The translations under genes were made by a program, and so were the position numbers. From Phragmites australis (Eukaryota; Streptophyta; Magnoliopsida; Poales; Poaceae), in NCBI RefSeq assembly GCF_958298935.1, contig NC_084921.1:52377001-52441000 (forward strand): a stretch of DNA of 64,000 bases, read 5' to 3'. Shown one piece after another: positions 22,966 through 33,491 of this stretch (position 1 is its first letter; every line of letters starts with the position of its first letter). The notes beneath the pieces were generated by a model, which searched no databases, had not been told where the DNA came from, and worked only from the letters and a program-made list of their open reading frames with translations.

Positions 22966-24197
22966 CTATTTTCGGTAGAGCTTGCCGTTTACCATAACGT
23001 AGAACTTGGATTTACGAGAAATTTTCTCTATAGACGCATCATCATCAGGGATGTCTCGACCTTTGAGATAGGCTTGGTACGGAGTCATCCAAGTCGGGTT
23101 GCATTCGAGTAGTGCAACATCTGTGTCTACGGGTTCTGCCTCGCTGACCTGGCCAGACTGCTGGTCGGGTTGGGAAGCATCGGTTCGCCGAACTGTCAAG
23201 GCAGATGGTTTAAGGAGTTTCTCAACGAAGATCCCTATGGATATCGGTGCTCGAGAAGAAGCGAGTCTAACAAGTTCATCCGAACCAGAGTGATTACTCA
23301 TTCTGATGTGTGTTACTTCTAGCCCTTCGAACTTTTGCTCGAGCTTTCGTACCTTGAGAAAGTAAGCCGTCATGTTATCGTCTAAGCACTGGTACTCCTT
23401 TTGAATTTGGTTCACGACTAGTTGTGAGTCCCCTTTCACAAGAAGTCATTTAATTCCAAGCGATGAAGCTATGCGGAGCACGTTTACTAGTCCTTCATAT
23501 TATGCAACATTGTTCGAAGATTTAAAGTCTAATTGAACAACGTACTTGACTTCATCACCTGTTGGAGATTTGAGTATAATGCTAGCCCCTGCGCCCTGGA
23601 GTGTGAGCGATCCATCAAAGAAGAGCGTCCAGTGATCTTCGACCATATTTGGTCTTTTTTCTTCAACACTTGTCCATTCGACGATGAAGTCCGCTAACAC
23701 TATGGATTTCACGCTTGTGAGTGGTGCGTAGCTTACATCAAACTCATTTAGCTCTACCGCCTATTGCGCGATTCGTCCAGTAGCTTCTCTATTGTGTATT
23801 ACATCCTTCAGCGGGTACGTCGTCATAACGGTGATCCTGTGCGCTTGAATGTAGTGCCATAATTTCCGAAAGACACCAAGACTGCATATATCAGCTTCTG
23901 TAATTGCGGATATCGTAGCTTAGCATCGTGTAGAACCTCGCTCACTTAGTAAACAGGTTTATGGACCTTGGCCTTTTTCTCGGGATATTCCCGTTCGACT
24001 ATCAGTACCGTGCTTACAACTTGTGGGGTAGCTGTAATATACAAAAAGAGCTCATCTTTTTCGTTAGGCGGTGTAAGGATTAGTGGAGATGATAAGTACC
24101 TTTTTAAGTCCTTTAAGGCACGCTCTGCTTCTTTCGTCCACTCGAACCGATCTTGTTTCTCCAACAGCTTGAAGAAAGGCATCTCTCGCTTACCCAT
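22966..24197 (-). pseudogene. Gypsy RNase H followed by a second (archaeal-type) RNase H
   Basis: The first RNase H follows the reverse transcriptase at 24197-23760 (WTKEAERALKDLKRYL, ITATPQVVSTVLIVE, YYVSEVLHDA-like). A second, unrelated-looking RNase H follows at about 23712-22966, with LFFDGSLTLQGAGASI carrying the first catalytic Asp and VKGDSQLVVNQI carrying a later one. Duplicated RNase H is known of the plant Tat lineage. In-frame stops occur near 23497-23499 and 23446. Confidence 0.8.
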
Positions 24198-24260
24198 CTT
24201 GGAAATGAATTGACTAAGAACAGCAATACAACCTGTCAGTTTCTGGACCTCTTTTAGTGT

Positions 24261-25025
24261 TCAAGGTGACCCCATCTGTTCTAGAACCTCAAGTTTACGC
24301 GGGTTGGCCTCAATGCCTCGACTTGACACCAGGAAGCCGAGAAGCTTGCCGGACAGCTCACCGAACATGCACTTTTCGGGGTTGAACATCATGCAATACT
24401 TCCTGAGATTGTCGAATGTTTCTTTGAGATTGTCAACCAATGCGTTTCTAGTTTTTGATTTGACTACAACATCATCGACATATGCTTCTACATTGCACCC
24501 GATTTGGGATTGTAGACAGTTTTGAATACACCTTTGATACATAGCACCAATATTTTTTAAACCGAAAGACATCTTTACATAGCAAAATACACCGAAAGGA
24601 GTAGTAAAAGCCATTTTCTCCTCATCCACTAATCCCATGCTAATTTGGTGATACCCTGAATAGACATCTAGAAAACATAACAACTCGCAGCCTGCCGTAG
24701 AGTCAACGATCTGGTCGATGCATGGGAGAGTAAAAGGATCCTTGGGACAAGCCTTGTTGAGGTTGGTGAAGTCGACGCACATTCTCCATCTACCATTGGC
24801 CTTATTGAAAAGGACGGGATTCGAGAGCCATGTAGGATGACGCACTTCTCGAATGAAGCCCGACTTTAGGAGCTTATCGACCTCCTCCTGGATGGCCCGC
24901 TTCTTATCTTCCACAAATCTTCGCTGCTTTTGTACCATAGGTTTGGCATTGGGTTTAACAGCTAGTCGATGCTCGATCACCTCCCTGGGGACCCCAGGCA
25001 TATCAGATGGTTGTCGTGCAAACAC
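24261..25025 (-). pseudogene. Reverse transcriptase of the Tat Gypsy element
   Basis: A 254-codon open stretch contains the main RT blocks: VEDKKRAIQEEVDKLLKSGF, WRMCVDFTNLNKACPKD, SGYHQI, FGLKNIGAMYQR and the catalytic YVDD in VEAYVDDVVVKSK. The reading frame is broken on either side. The enzyme would copy element RNA in the cytoplasmic particle. Confidence 0.92.
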
Positions 25026-25261
25026 GTCTTGGTTTGCTTGGAGGAAGGAGATGAGCTCGAGTTCCTATTTAGGGTCAAGATTGGCCCAACCTTAACCATC
25101 TTGAATGGTTCAGACGGGTTGAGGGGCACTGCCTTGATGCAACCATCGGTCTTTTTGTTGCTGACGCTGTCATTGATCTTGCCTTTGGTGTTGTTAGATT
25201 TAGAAGTGCCAACAAGACTTACGAGTCTGGAATCTTTGGCCTTGGTGATACCTTGGTGCCT

Positions 25262-25560
25262 TTAACACTTAGAATTCACGTCCTTAGGAGTGATGGCCAC
25301 TCGACTGAAGTGTTTGATTATATCCAGACTTTGCTTGTTGCATTTAACTGCTGCGTGTTGATCCCCTTTAACTATAATGGCCCTATTGGGACCTGTGATC
25401 TTGAGTGTTTGGTAGGCATAGTGAACCACCGCCATGAACTTGCCTATCATTGGGAGGCCTAGGATTACATTGTACGTCATCTCGAAATCCGTGACATCAA
25501 AGATCAACTTTTCTGTACGAAAGTTGTCAGGTGTGCCAAATATGACCGGCAGCTTGATCT
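25262..25560 (-). pseudogene. Aspartic protease region of the Tat Gypsy element
   Basis: The segment FEMTYNVILGLPMIGKFMAV matches the C-terminal part of plant Gypsy proteases (ILGRP-like motif). It lies between gag and RT, the expected place. The catalytic DTG/DSG segment falls in the damaged sequence upstream and is not clearly intact. Confidence 0.65.
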
Positions 25561-27660
25561 AGCCGAGAGGCATGGTCGATGAGTTGGGAGTTGTGCCATG
25601 GAAAGGCTCGACTCCTGCCTTAAGCTCTGATATCTAAATTCCCATCTTGTCCAAGGTTTTGGAGAAAATGAGGTTGAGTGAACTACCACCATCGACCGAG
25701 TTCTCAAAACTTTGATGCTGAGTATGGTCGGCTGAACCATGATCGGGTATCGACCAGGATGTGGTACCGCGGCTGGATGGTCGGTTTGATCAAAGGTGAT
25801 CGACTGTTTCGACCACTTGAGATACCGAGTGGGCCCAGTTAGGGCTAGGTTGACTTCTCGCTCGACCGCCTTGTACTGCGTTTTGGACTCATACGTGGTG
25901 GATCCTCCGAAGATGTGCGCCAAGCTGTGGTCAGCCTCGTGGAACTGGGGCTCGTTGCCCTCAACATTTGGCTTAACCTGCTTATTACCACGCTCAGCAT
26001 TTGCCTTGATCTTTTCATCAAGTTTCTTCTTGAACACAAAGAACTCGTCAAAGTCATGCTGGTTGCTCCGATGGATGGGACACCACTTTCTACCACCTCG
26101 ACTGAGGCTTTTGTTGTCCCCAGTGTTGCACAATTTGCTCCTATCGACTGCAGCTATAGTCGTATTGGGACCCTTGCGCTTGTCACCGGGTTTGTTCTTC
26201 TTTCCTCCGCTCTTCGAGGACTCAGGTTTGTCCTTACCAGATTGAAAGTTTTTAGCACGCACCTGTGCTTCCACTCATTTTGCGCACTTGTCGGTCAACT
26301 CGAAAAGCTCTTTGACCATACGGATCTTCCTAGTAGCCATTTTTCCATGCAAATTCGTGTTCTGAACACCTCGTTTGAAGACAATTTTTACCGACTCATC
26401 GGAGATGTCCAGGATCATGTTACTCTTGTCGCTGAACCGGTGGATGAAATCTTGAAGGGATTCATCGTCACCTTGGTGCAGCTAGTGGAGGTCGTTCTTC
26501 GTTCCTGGGCGCTCGAATGTGCCTTAGAAATTGGCTATGAACTGAGCCTTAAGTTCTGCCCACGAATGAATCGAGTTGAGTGGAAAGTTTAGCAATCAGG
26601 ACCTTGCAGGTCCATCAAGGGCGGATAACAGGTAATTGGCCATTACTCGATTATCACCACCGGCTCCTCAAATGATAGTGGTGTAGATCTTCAACCACTC
26701 GTTGGGATTGATCTTCCCGTCGTATTTCTGGATTGGGCCCGCTTTGAACTTCTCAGGCCACTGAATTGATCGAAGTTTGTGTACGAAAGCCTCGCAGCCC
26801 CCGTCGAACTCTTCAGGAGGAGGTGGTGGAGGACTATCAAGCCTGTCTCTTTGAGCAGGGGAGTCATATCGACCATCTCGTCCTGTAGATTTGCGATCGT
26901 AGTAGCGGCGATCGTCTTAACGGTGTTCCTCATGGTGGTTTTCGATCGCCATACGTAGATCACGCCGGTTGTGAGGAATACGGTTCCTCAGATCATCCTG
27001 ATTTCCACGCCTATGGATAGGGCAGCTACAATTTGACCCATAGTATCATATTCGAGCTCGACCACCTGAGCTTCCTGTCTGAGATTCCTCTATTTGAGAG
27101 TGTTCCCTCCCATGGCCTCTCGAGCTGGGACAGTTCTGACTGGGGGGCCTAGAGCTACGGGGATTGTTTGTTCGAGCGACTTGGTTCTGAGCCTCATCGA
27201 GTAGGATCCTGACTTGATTGACCATCGGAGTCAGTGAATTCACTGGATCCAACTCTGGAAGGGATTTGAGAATCAGATGAGCTCCTTACATGTTAGCATC
27301 CGGAGTATTAAATATGTCGTTACCGAGGCTCGGGTGCGGTCAAGCCTATGAAGCCTCATGATACCTATTCGGTGGGAGCTTGTCCCTTAAGCCGTGGGCT
27401 GTCGTGGGTGTAGGTACACCCACCAGAAGTCATCAGGAAAGGCCAGGAGGCATTTGCCTTCCTGTGGTCAGGCGGTGGAGGGCCATGTCGGGTGCATGGA
27501 CGGCTCCAGATGCGGATGTTTTGAGTGGTAACTCGGCTCTAGTACCATCGGCAGCGACGACTGTCACTGGATCTTCAAGAATTTCTGCGCCGTTGTCGAC
27601 CATGGCGTTTGGATCTATCTCCATTGGATCAGCCGGTGGGGGGGGGGGGGCGTTCGTCAC
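25504..27660 (-). pseudogene. Gag of the Tat Gypsy element
   Basis: The first candidate start is at 27660 (MTNAPPPPPADPMEID...). The conserved retrotransposon Gag core is readable near 26300-26600, with WAELKAQFIANF and LQDFIHRFSDK in one frame interrupted by stops. The C-terminal part (26274-25504) is lysine-rich and includes KWCPIHRSNQHDFDE, which looks like the degenerate Cys-His motif of Tat Gag. Gag would form the particle shell. Confidence 0.75.
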
Positions 27661-28619
27661 CTCTAGCCATAAACACGAATCGATCTATTCGGCTGCTCTA
27701 GCTAGCATTAGAGTCACCATCGCTGCCCTTGTCACTGTTGGTGTCCATGCAGTGGATAACATTAAGCTCCACGGGATCCCACTCGAGATGTCATACCTCG
27801 CGGTACACATCCAATGGTCTGAACTCGAGGGTACCGCTGTGGATCAGTCCACCTTGATCATCTCAACAGAAAACCATAGTTTCAAAGATGATTTCTGAGT
27901 CGACGGAAGAGGACTAGAAGATGTCCGTCGTCGACTTGAAGTGGTCGTAGAAGCTGGTGTCGGAAAATCCAACGCAAGAGTGAGCCTGAGACATGATTAA
28001 TCCTACAAAACAGAAGAAGTCCCCTAGCTGGCACGCCAACTATCAAAGATTAGTTCCCGACAATATGTTCGTAAATTGACTGGGTACCTTCGAGTGTAGG
28101 GATTAATCACGAGGCGATACAAACGATGTATACAGGTTCGGGACTTCAATTGGAGTAATACCCTACGTCATGTGGGGTTATTGCTGCCGTATATTGATGA
28201 TCTCGAGTACATGCAATGTGGCTAAGACTATTACAAGGAGTTGATTGGATCTAATCTATCATAGGGCTAAAGTTGTCGAGTAGCTCCTCTGTTGATGCTT
28301 GTCTTTCTCTCTTGTTCTCTTGTGTGTTTCGTCTTGTTCTTGCCCCTAGCCTTTCTGTCGGTGTATCAGGAACCGGGGGTCCCTGAGTCCCGAGACCAGG
28401 CCAGCCGTTCGCCATGTGTCACTATCTCGCGAAGTCCCTACTGCAGGATGAGGAAAATCTAAGTTCCGGGAGAAGGTGCTCGGGACCACAGCCTCTGGTT
28501 CCCGAGCACCCCAGTTCCCCGATGACCCGCAGAGTCCAAGTACCAGGAAGAAAGTGCTCGGGAAGGTGTCCGCTCGCCCCCGAGTACCATAGTCCCCCGA
28601 TGGGCCAAACAACCAAGTA

Positions 28620-28906
28620 CTCGGGAGAGAGTGCTCGGGGCTGCACGTGGTAGCCCCTGAGGACTCGGTTCCCCGAAGGATCTACAGAAGGGCTCGGGAG
28701 AGAGTGCTCGGGGCTGCACGTGGCAGCCCCCGAGGACTCGGTTCCCCGAAGGTTCTACAGGAGGGCTCGGGAGAGAGTGCTCGGGGCTGCACGTGGCAGC
28801 CCCCGAGCACTCGGTTCCCCGAAGGATCTACAGAAGGGCTCGGGAGAGAGTGTTCGGGGCTGCACGTGGCAGCCCCCGAGGACTCGGTTCCCCGAAGGTT
28901 CGCGCA
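28620..28906. repeat. 73-bp tandem array with a G-box in each unit
   Basis: CTCGGGAGAGAGTG starts at 28620, 28693, 28766 and 28839, a period of exactly 73. CACGTG occurs at 28644-28649, 28717-28722, 28790-28795 and 28863-28868, each followed by GCAGCCCCCGA or a close variant. CACGTG is the core G-box bound by plant bZIP and bHLH factors. Confidence 0.93.
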
Positions 28907-29389
28907 AGATCACCTGACGCCCGGACGACCCGGAAGGACCCGTCGGCGAGGTGTCAGCCAGTCAAAGGTCCGAAGCTGCATTTAATGGGAAGGCGCGGCC
29001 TGACATCCTGACATTCCCAACTGCCCACGCCACAGTGTCAGTCCCTGCCATGCTTTGGCAGAGGGGCGTGGGTCCATTAATGGCACGGGTCCCGTCCCGT
29101 ATCATCCGGGGTATCTCGGGATAACGTTGCCAGGATCAAAGCGTTCCGCCTGCCACCCTGCCCTGGCAGAAGAACAAGACAGGGTGGGCGCACCGGGTGC
29201 CTCTGTGGCCGCCCGGTGGGCCCCCTCAACGGCGCCAGGACGTCCACAGTAACGGGTGGTCGGATGCGCGCCGCGTTTTTCCACCGCCCCTGTCACTTCG
29301 CCCGGACGGAATGATGACGCTTTTCTCCGTGGCGTCTTGGAACTCGCGCCCCCTCTTTCCCATTTGGGGTAAGTCGAGGTCGGTGTGTG

Positions 29390-29398
29390 TATAAAAGG
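29390..29398 (+). promoter_or_regulatory. TATA box of solo LTR copy B
   Basis: TATAAAAGG sits about two-thirds of the way through the LTR, between the repeated U3 and the presumed R/U5 segment. Transcription would run toward 29917 and onward. Confidence 0.7.
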
Positions 29399-30203
29399 AA
29401 GGGATGGATAACACAGGAAGACACACCTGAGAAACCGAGATAGAACCACAGGAATACAGGCCCAAAAAGAAACCCGACACTCTCGAAGAACTCTCGAAGA
29501 CACGCCCGGAAGACTCTGAGAAACCGAGATAGAATAACCTAGATCGATCCGAGATTGAGTAACCTGAGACGAAGAACACCACAAACAAGCTCGAGTAGAG
29601 CTAGAGCAAGGGAGCCTCAAGCTCTCTGTTAGCCATACACCCTTGTAACCAGACACATCCTTGAAGGATTCCCTTCAAGGAAGTATATTGCATCCACACA
29701 GGATTAGGGTATTACGCCCCCGTGCGGCCCGAACCTGTCTAAACCCCGGTGCATTTATTTCTTTTTGCACTAGGTCGATCATCCCCCACCACCGACCGTT
29801 GCATTTATTTCCGTTTCCATTTATTTCCCCGATGAACTCGTTCAGGATCATCCCCCCGGTCGAATCTTTAAAAAGGGATCTCTCGGGATCCCTGCGACAG
29901 AAGTTCATCCTCCGACACTTTCCGACTTATATAGGGATGAGGTATCGACTCCTATTCAGTCGTAGTCGATAGAGAGTTATCTTCCTTGACATCTAAGTAG
30001 ATAGATCTGTTTTGAATACTGGTTGTATCGGGTTGGGTAACCAATCTAAACCTTCTTGGTATGTACTTCCTTGATTCCGGGTATATTAGGTACCGCTGAT
30101 TCGGTTCTGTGATATCTAGAGTTGCTAAATATGCGTCGTATATACCATGTCTCTGTATGATATACTCGTTATGCGCATATACCCTATAGTTAGATATTTG
30201 ACA

Positions 30204-31249
30204 GTACTCGTGACAAAATATGAAGCTACCTGCTTGTTTCCAGCCATCAGTAGCAGCCACTCGTGTCGAATGCAGATTCCGATGGAGGCCGGCCTTCCTC
30301 CAGCCTCCACGACGCATCGAAACAGGGGGAGGGGGGGGGTCGAATCTGAATGTGTTTTATGCAGTGGTCTACTGCCGTTAGATGCCTTTGCATAGTTGTG
30401 TTACAAAAATCCTTTGAGAAATGCATAGGCCTTTAAGTTATCTGCACGATAATTTTGAGTTAGTGACTGTAACACACCAAATTTGTAACCTAAATTTTTT
30501 GTTAATGTAGGGCTGATAACGGCGATTAGAACAGGTGAATAGATACATCAACCAATTTCTTTCGAAGCAGATAGCCTTCTATTATTTTATCACTCAACAC
30601 AACTCAAAACATAGAACGGAAGCAAGAAACCAAGAGACAAACCACAACGATAGATCTAGAGGCAAGGAAGATTCAAGACCATTCTGAATGTAAACTTTGT
30701 ACTTCTAACAACAAGAATAACAGCTCTCACAAGGTGAAAGATTTCAGCAATCAAACCAAAAACGAAAATCGCAACAAAAATGGAAGAACTCGCAACCAAG
30801 CAAGGTAGCTAATAGAATGAGACTAAAAGGAGATGAATACAAGCAAGAAAAGCAACATGATCTTCATTAATTACAGAGGACAATCCTCTTTTCAGTAAAT
30901 TATAAAAGTATTTTGCTCATAGAAGCTCTAACCTAATATATAAGCTAAACACTTTTCTCACCCTTCTAAAACCCTATCTTATAACTCTCAAATGGCTGAC
31001 TCAACCTTCTCCTACAGTCTTACCCCTATATTTATAGACATAGAAAGATTACTTAACCCTTAAATTTCTTTGTTCCCAAAATACCCATCTCTTCCAATAC
31101 AACCATTAGGGTATTTTGGTTCATCCTTTGTTCCTTCTATTGAACGGTCATGTTGCCTTCACAACTAAGCTTCATCTTGACGCAAGCTTCACGATAATGA
31201 CATGTGCACTCCATCCGTCCACGATTTTGAGGCTAAACCGCAAAACCAC
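30204..31249 (-). mobile_element. Unclassified retroelement sequence, probably part of an LTR
   Basis: From 30468 (TGTAACACACC, on the minus strand GGTGTGTTACA, an LTR-like end) the sequence looks like plant LTR. A minus-strand TATA box, TCTATAAATATAGG, lies near 31026-31040. The same stretch resumes after solo LTR copy C at 32631 and ends where another LTR begins at 32711. No ORF is recognisable. Interval 30204-30467 is unassigned and has a G-run near 30327-30340. Confidence 0.45.
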
Positions 31250-32630
31250 TGTCGGAGGATTAACTCCTGTCGCAGGGATCCCGAGAGACCCCTTTTTAAA
31301 GATTCGGCTGGGAGGATGATCCTAAATAAGTTCGTCGGAGAAATAAATGGAAGTGGAAGTAAATGCAATGGCCGGTGGTGGGGGATGATCGACCTAGTGC
31401 AAAGGGAAGTAAATGCACCGGAGTTTAGACAGGTTCGGGCCGCACGGGGGCGTAATACCCTACTCCTGTATGGATGCAATAACTTACCCTGAGGGGGATC
31501 CCTCAGGGATATATCTGGTTACAAGGATATATTGTCTAACTAAGAGCTTGAGGCTCCTTGTTCTAGCTCTGCTCAGGCTTGCTTGCAATGTTTTCATCTG
31601 AGTGTGGCACGGTCGAATGCTTGGGCTTGTCTTTTTTCCAATTGTTCTCTCCTCCAAATGTTTCCATGTCTCAATCTCTCTGTATGCCGATCCTTTTATG
31701 CACTCGCCGACCGAGACATACCCCGAACGGGAAGGAAGGGGCACAAGTTCCAAGACGCCACGACTGAGAAATGCGTCATCATTTCCTCTGGGCGAAGTGA
31801 CAGGGGCGGTGGAAAAATGCGGCGCGCGTCCGGTCACTCGTCACTGTGGACGCCCTGGCGACGGGCGCCGTTGAGAGGGCCCACCGGGCAGCCACAGAGG
31901 CACCCGGCATGCCTGCCCTGTCTTGTTCCTCTGCCACAGCAGGGCGGCAGGCGGAACGCCTTGATCCTGGCAACGTTATCCCGAGATACACCGGATGATA
32001 CGGGACGGGACCCGTGCAATTAATGGCCCCACGCCTCTATGCCAAAGCATGGCAGGGACTGACACTGCGTGGGAGCAGTTGGGGATGTCAGGCCGCGCAC
32101 GCCCATTAAATGCGGCCTCGGACCTCTGACTGGTTGACACCTCATCGGTGGGCCCCTCGGGGGCCCTTTTGGGTCGTCGGGGCACCGAGTGCTCGGGGGT
32201 ACTGTTCACCTCCCCGAGCACTCTCGCACGAATCTTCGGGGAACCGAGTGCTCGGGGGCCGCCACGTGCAACCCTGAGCACTCTCTCCCGAGCACTTTTG
32301 CACTGACCCCTCAGAGAATCGAGTGCTCGGGAGCTGCCACGTGCCACCCCGAACACTCTCTCCCGGAACTTAGCTCTTTTGATTGTCGGGGGACTAGGGT
32401 GCTTGGGGGCGACCGGGCACCTCCCCGAGCACTTTCTTCCCGGTACTTGGACTCTGCGGGTCATCGGGGAACTGGGGTGCTCGGGGACCAGAGGCTGTGG
32501 CCCCGAGCACCTTCTCCCGGAACTTAGATTTTCCTTATCCCGCAGGAGGGACCTCGCGGGATGGTGACGCGTGGCGGACGGCTGGCCTGGCCTCGGGACT
32601 CAGGGACCCCCGGTTCCTGATACACCGACA
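31250..32630 (-). mobile_element. Solo LTR (1381 bp), Gypsy-type, copy C
   Basis: Terminal TGTCGG...CCGACA and a perfect 5-bp target duplication ACCAC at 31245-31249 and 32631-32635. Its minus-strand beginning is nearly the same as copy B and it carries about five palindromic GTGCTCGGGG units between 32186 and 32520, some with CACGTG. A minus-strand ATAAAAGG-type TATA lies near 31692-31700. Confidence 0.93.
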
Positions 32631-32710
32631 ACCACCTTGTATGTTTCTCAAAGCATGACTCATCACCACTTTCTTACACCTTAAGCAAGCATCCCGATGT
32701 CGATACGTGT

Positions 32711-33455
32711 TGTCACACCCTAATTTTCAGATTTATCAAATTTCTAAAATTTTCCATGATTAGATTATAGATTAAATAATTAGAATAAAAAACCTATTTT
32801 CTAAATTCAAATTCAAATTTGAATAAGGTTATTATTTGTTTGAATGCATTCATGCTGATAAATAGGCATTTAAGTTTTATTTTGAGTTGTTGATTTTCTC
32901 TGGATTTATTTGAGCTTCTTTAGAGTTTATTTGAATTCTTTTGAGTTATTTAAAATTTCAAAAGTTCTAAAATGTTTTCATAAGTTCAAAATATTTTATT
33001 AAGCTTCTAAAATGTTTTCAAAAGCTTGTTGAAATTTCCTAGAATTTTTAGGCTTCATTTGGTATTTTATTTGCTTTTCTTCTTTTCTAGAATTCCCAAA
33101 TCAAAAGAAATCCTAAATCTCAGTCCACCTCCCCTCTCTCGTTTCGGCCCTGTTCAATCCGGCCAGCTCCCTCCCCTTTCCCCTTTCGGCCCAGCCGAGC
33201 TAACCTGTTCTACCTCTCCTTTCCTCTCCCCGCATGGACCCGATTGCTCTGGCCTGTTTCTGCACGCGCCCACTGGCCCAGCTACCGCTGCCTCAGCCCA
33301 CACCAAAGGTGCCCCCGCCCTTGCCGTTTTCGCCGTGCACCGCCGCCAGGTGGGCCCGTGCCCTTCATTGTCCCCGACCTGAACTCTCGTCATTGTGTCC
33401 AAGTCTGAAAGCGCCACCGCCCTAGAGTCCCGAGCATCCCCGAGAATTCTCCACT

Positions 33456-33491
<36 letters not shown>

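Larger units (their letters stand above)
28356..29917 (+). mobile_element. Solo LTR (1562 bp), Gypsy-type, copy B
   Basis: Begins TGTCGGTGTATC and ends TCCTCCGACA, with a perfect 5-bp target duplication CTTTC at 28351-28355 and 29918-29922. Its U3 has a four-unit 73-bp tandem array with a CACGTG in every unit. A TATA box TATAAAAGG lies at 29390-29398. No second LTR or internal sequence is attached. Same family as copies A and C, opposite orientation. Confidence 0.95.
19971..30203 (-). mobile_element. Complete but degenerate Ty3/Gypsy element, Tat lineage
   Basis: The order on the minus strand is 5' LTR (28041-30203, containing a nested solo LTR), gag, protease, reverse transcriptase, RNase H, second RNase H, integrase, antisense ORF, polypurine tract, 3' LTR (19971-20566). 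Protease-RT-RNase H-integrase order defines Ty3/Gypsy. A second RNase H after the Gypsy one and an extra ORF between integrase and the 3' LTR are known of the Tat lineage. The purine-rich tract GAGTTTGGGGGCTAC (minus, 20567-20581) abuts the 3' LTR. A primer-binding-site-like TTGGCGTGCCAGCTAGGGG follows the 5' LTR. Flanks ATACT (19966-19970) and GTACT (30204-30208) look like a target duplication with one change. Many stops and frameshifts show it is dead. Confidence 0.93.
28041..30203 (-). repeat. 5' LTR of the Tat Gypsy element, split by a solo LTR
   Basis: The outer parts 28041-28355 and 29923-30203 together give 596 bp once the inserted solo LTR and one copy of its target duplication are removed, exactly the length of the 3' LTR. 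That arithmetic fixes the nesting order: the solo LTR's parent element inserted after this element did. Confidence 0.93.

Noticed and set aside
25796..26592. Plus-strand ORFs of 149 and 225 codons across the Tat gag
   Set aside because: They are antisense shadows of gag, which has recognisable domain sequence on the minus strand; unlike the ORF at 21137, they have no promoter signal.
28620..28906. Regular direct repeats as a CRISPR-like array
   Set aside because: The 73-bp units are contiguous with no unique spacers, and lie in a retrotransposon LTR of a plant genome.
28414..29011. Overlapping ORFs with repeated EDSVPRR segments
   Set aside because: Direct translation of the 73-bp tandem units of solo LTR copy B.
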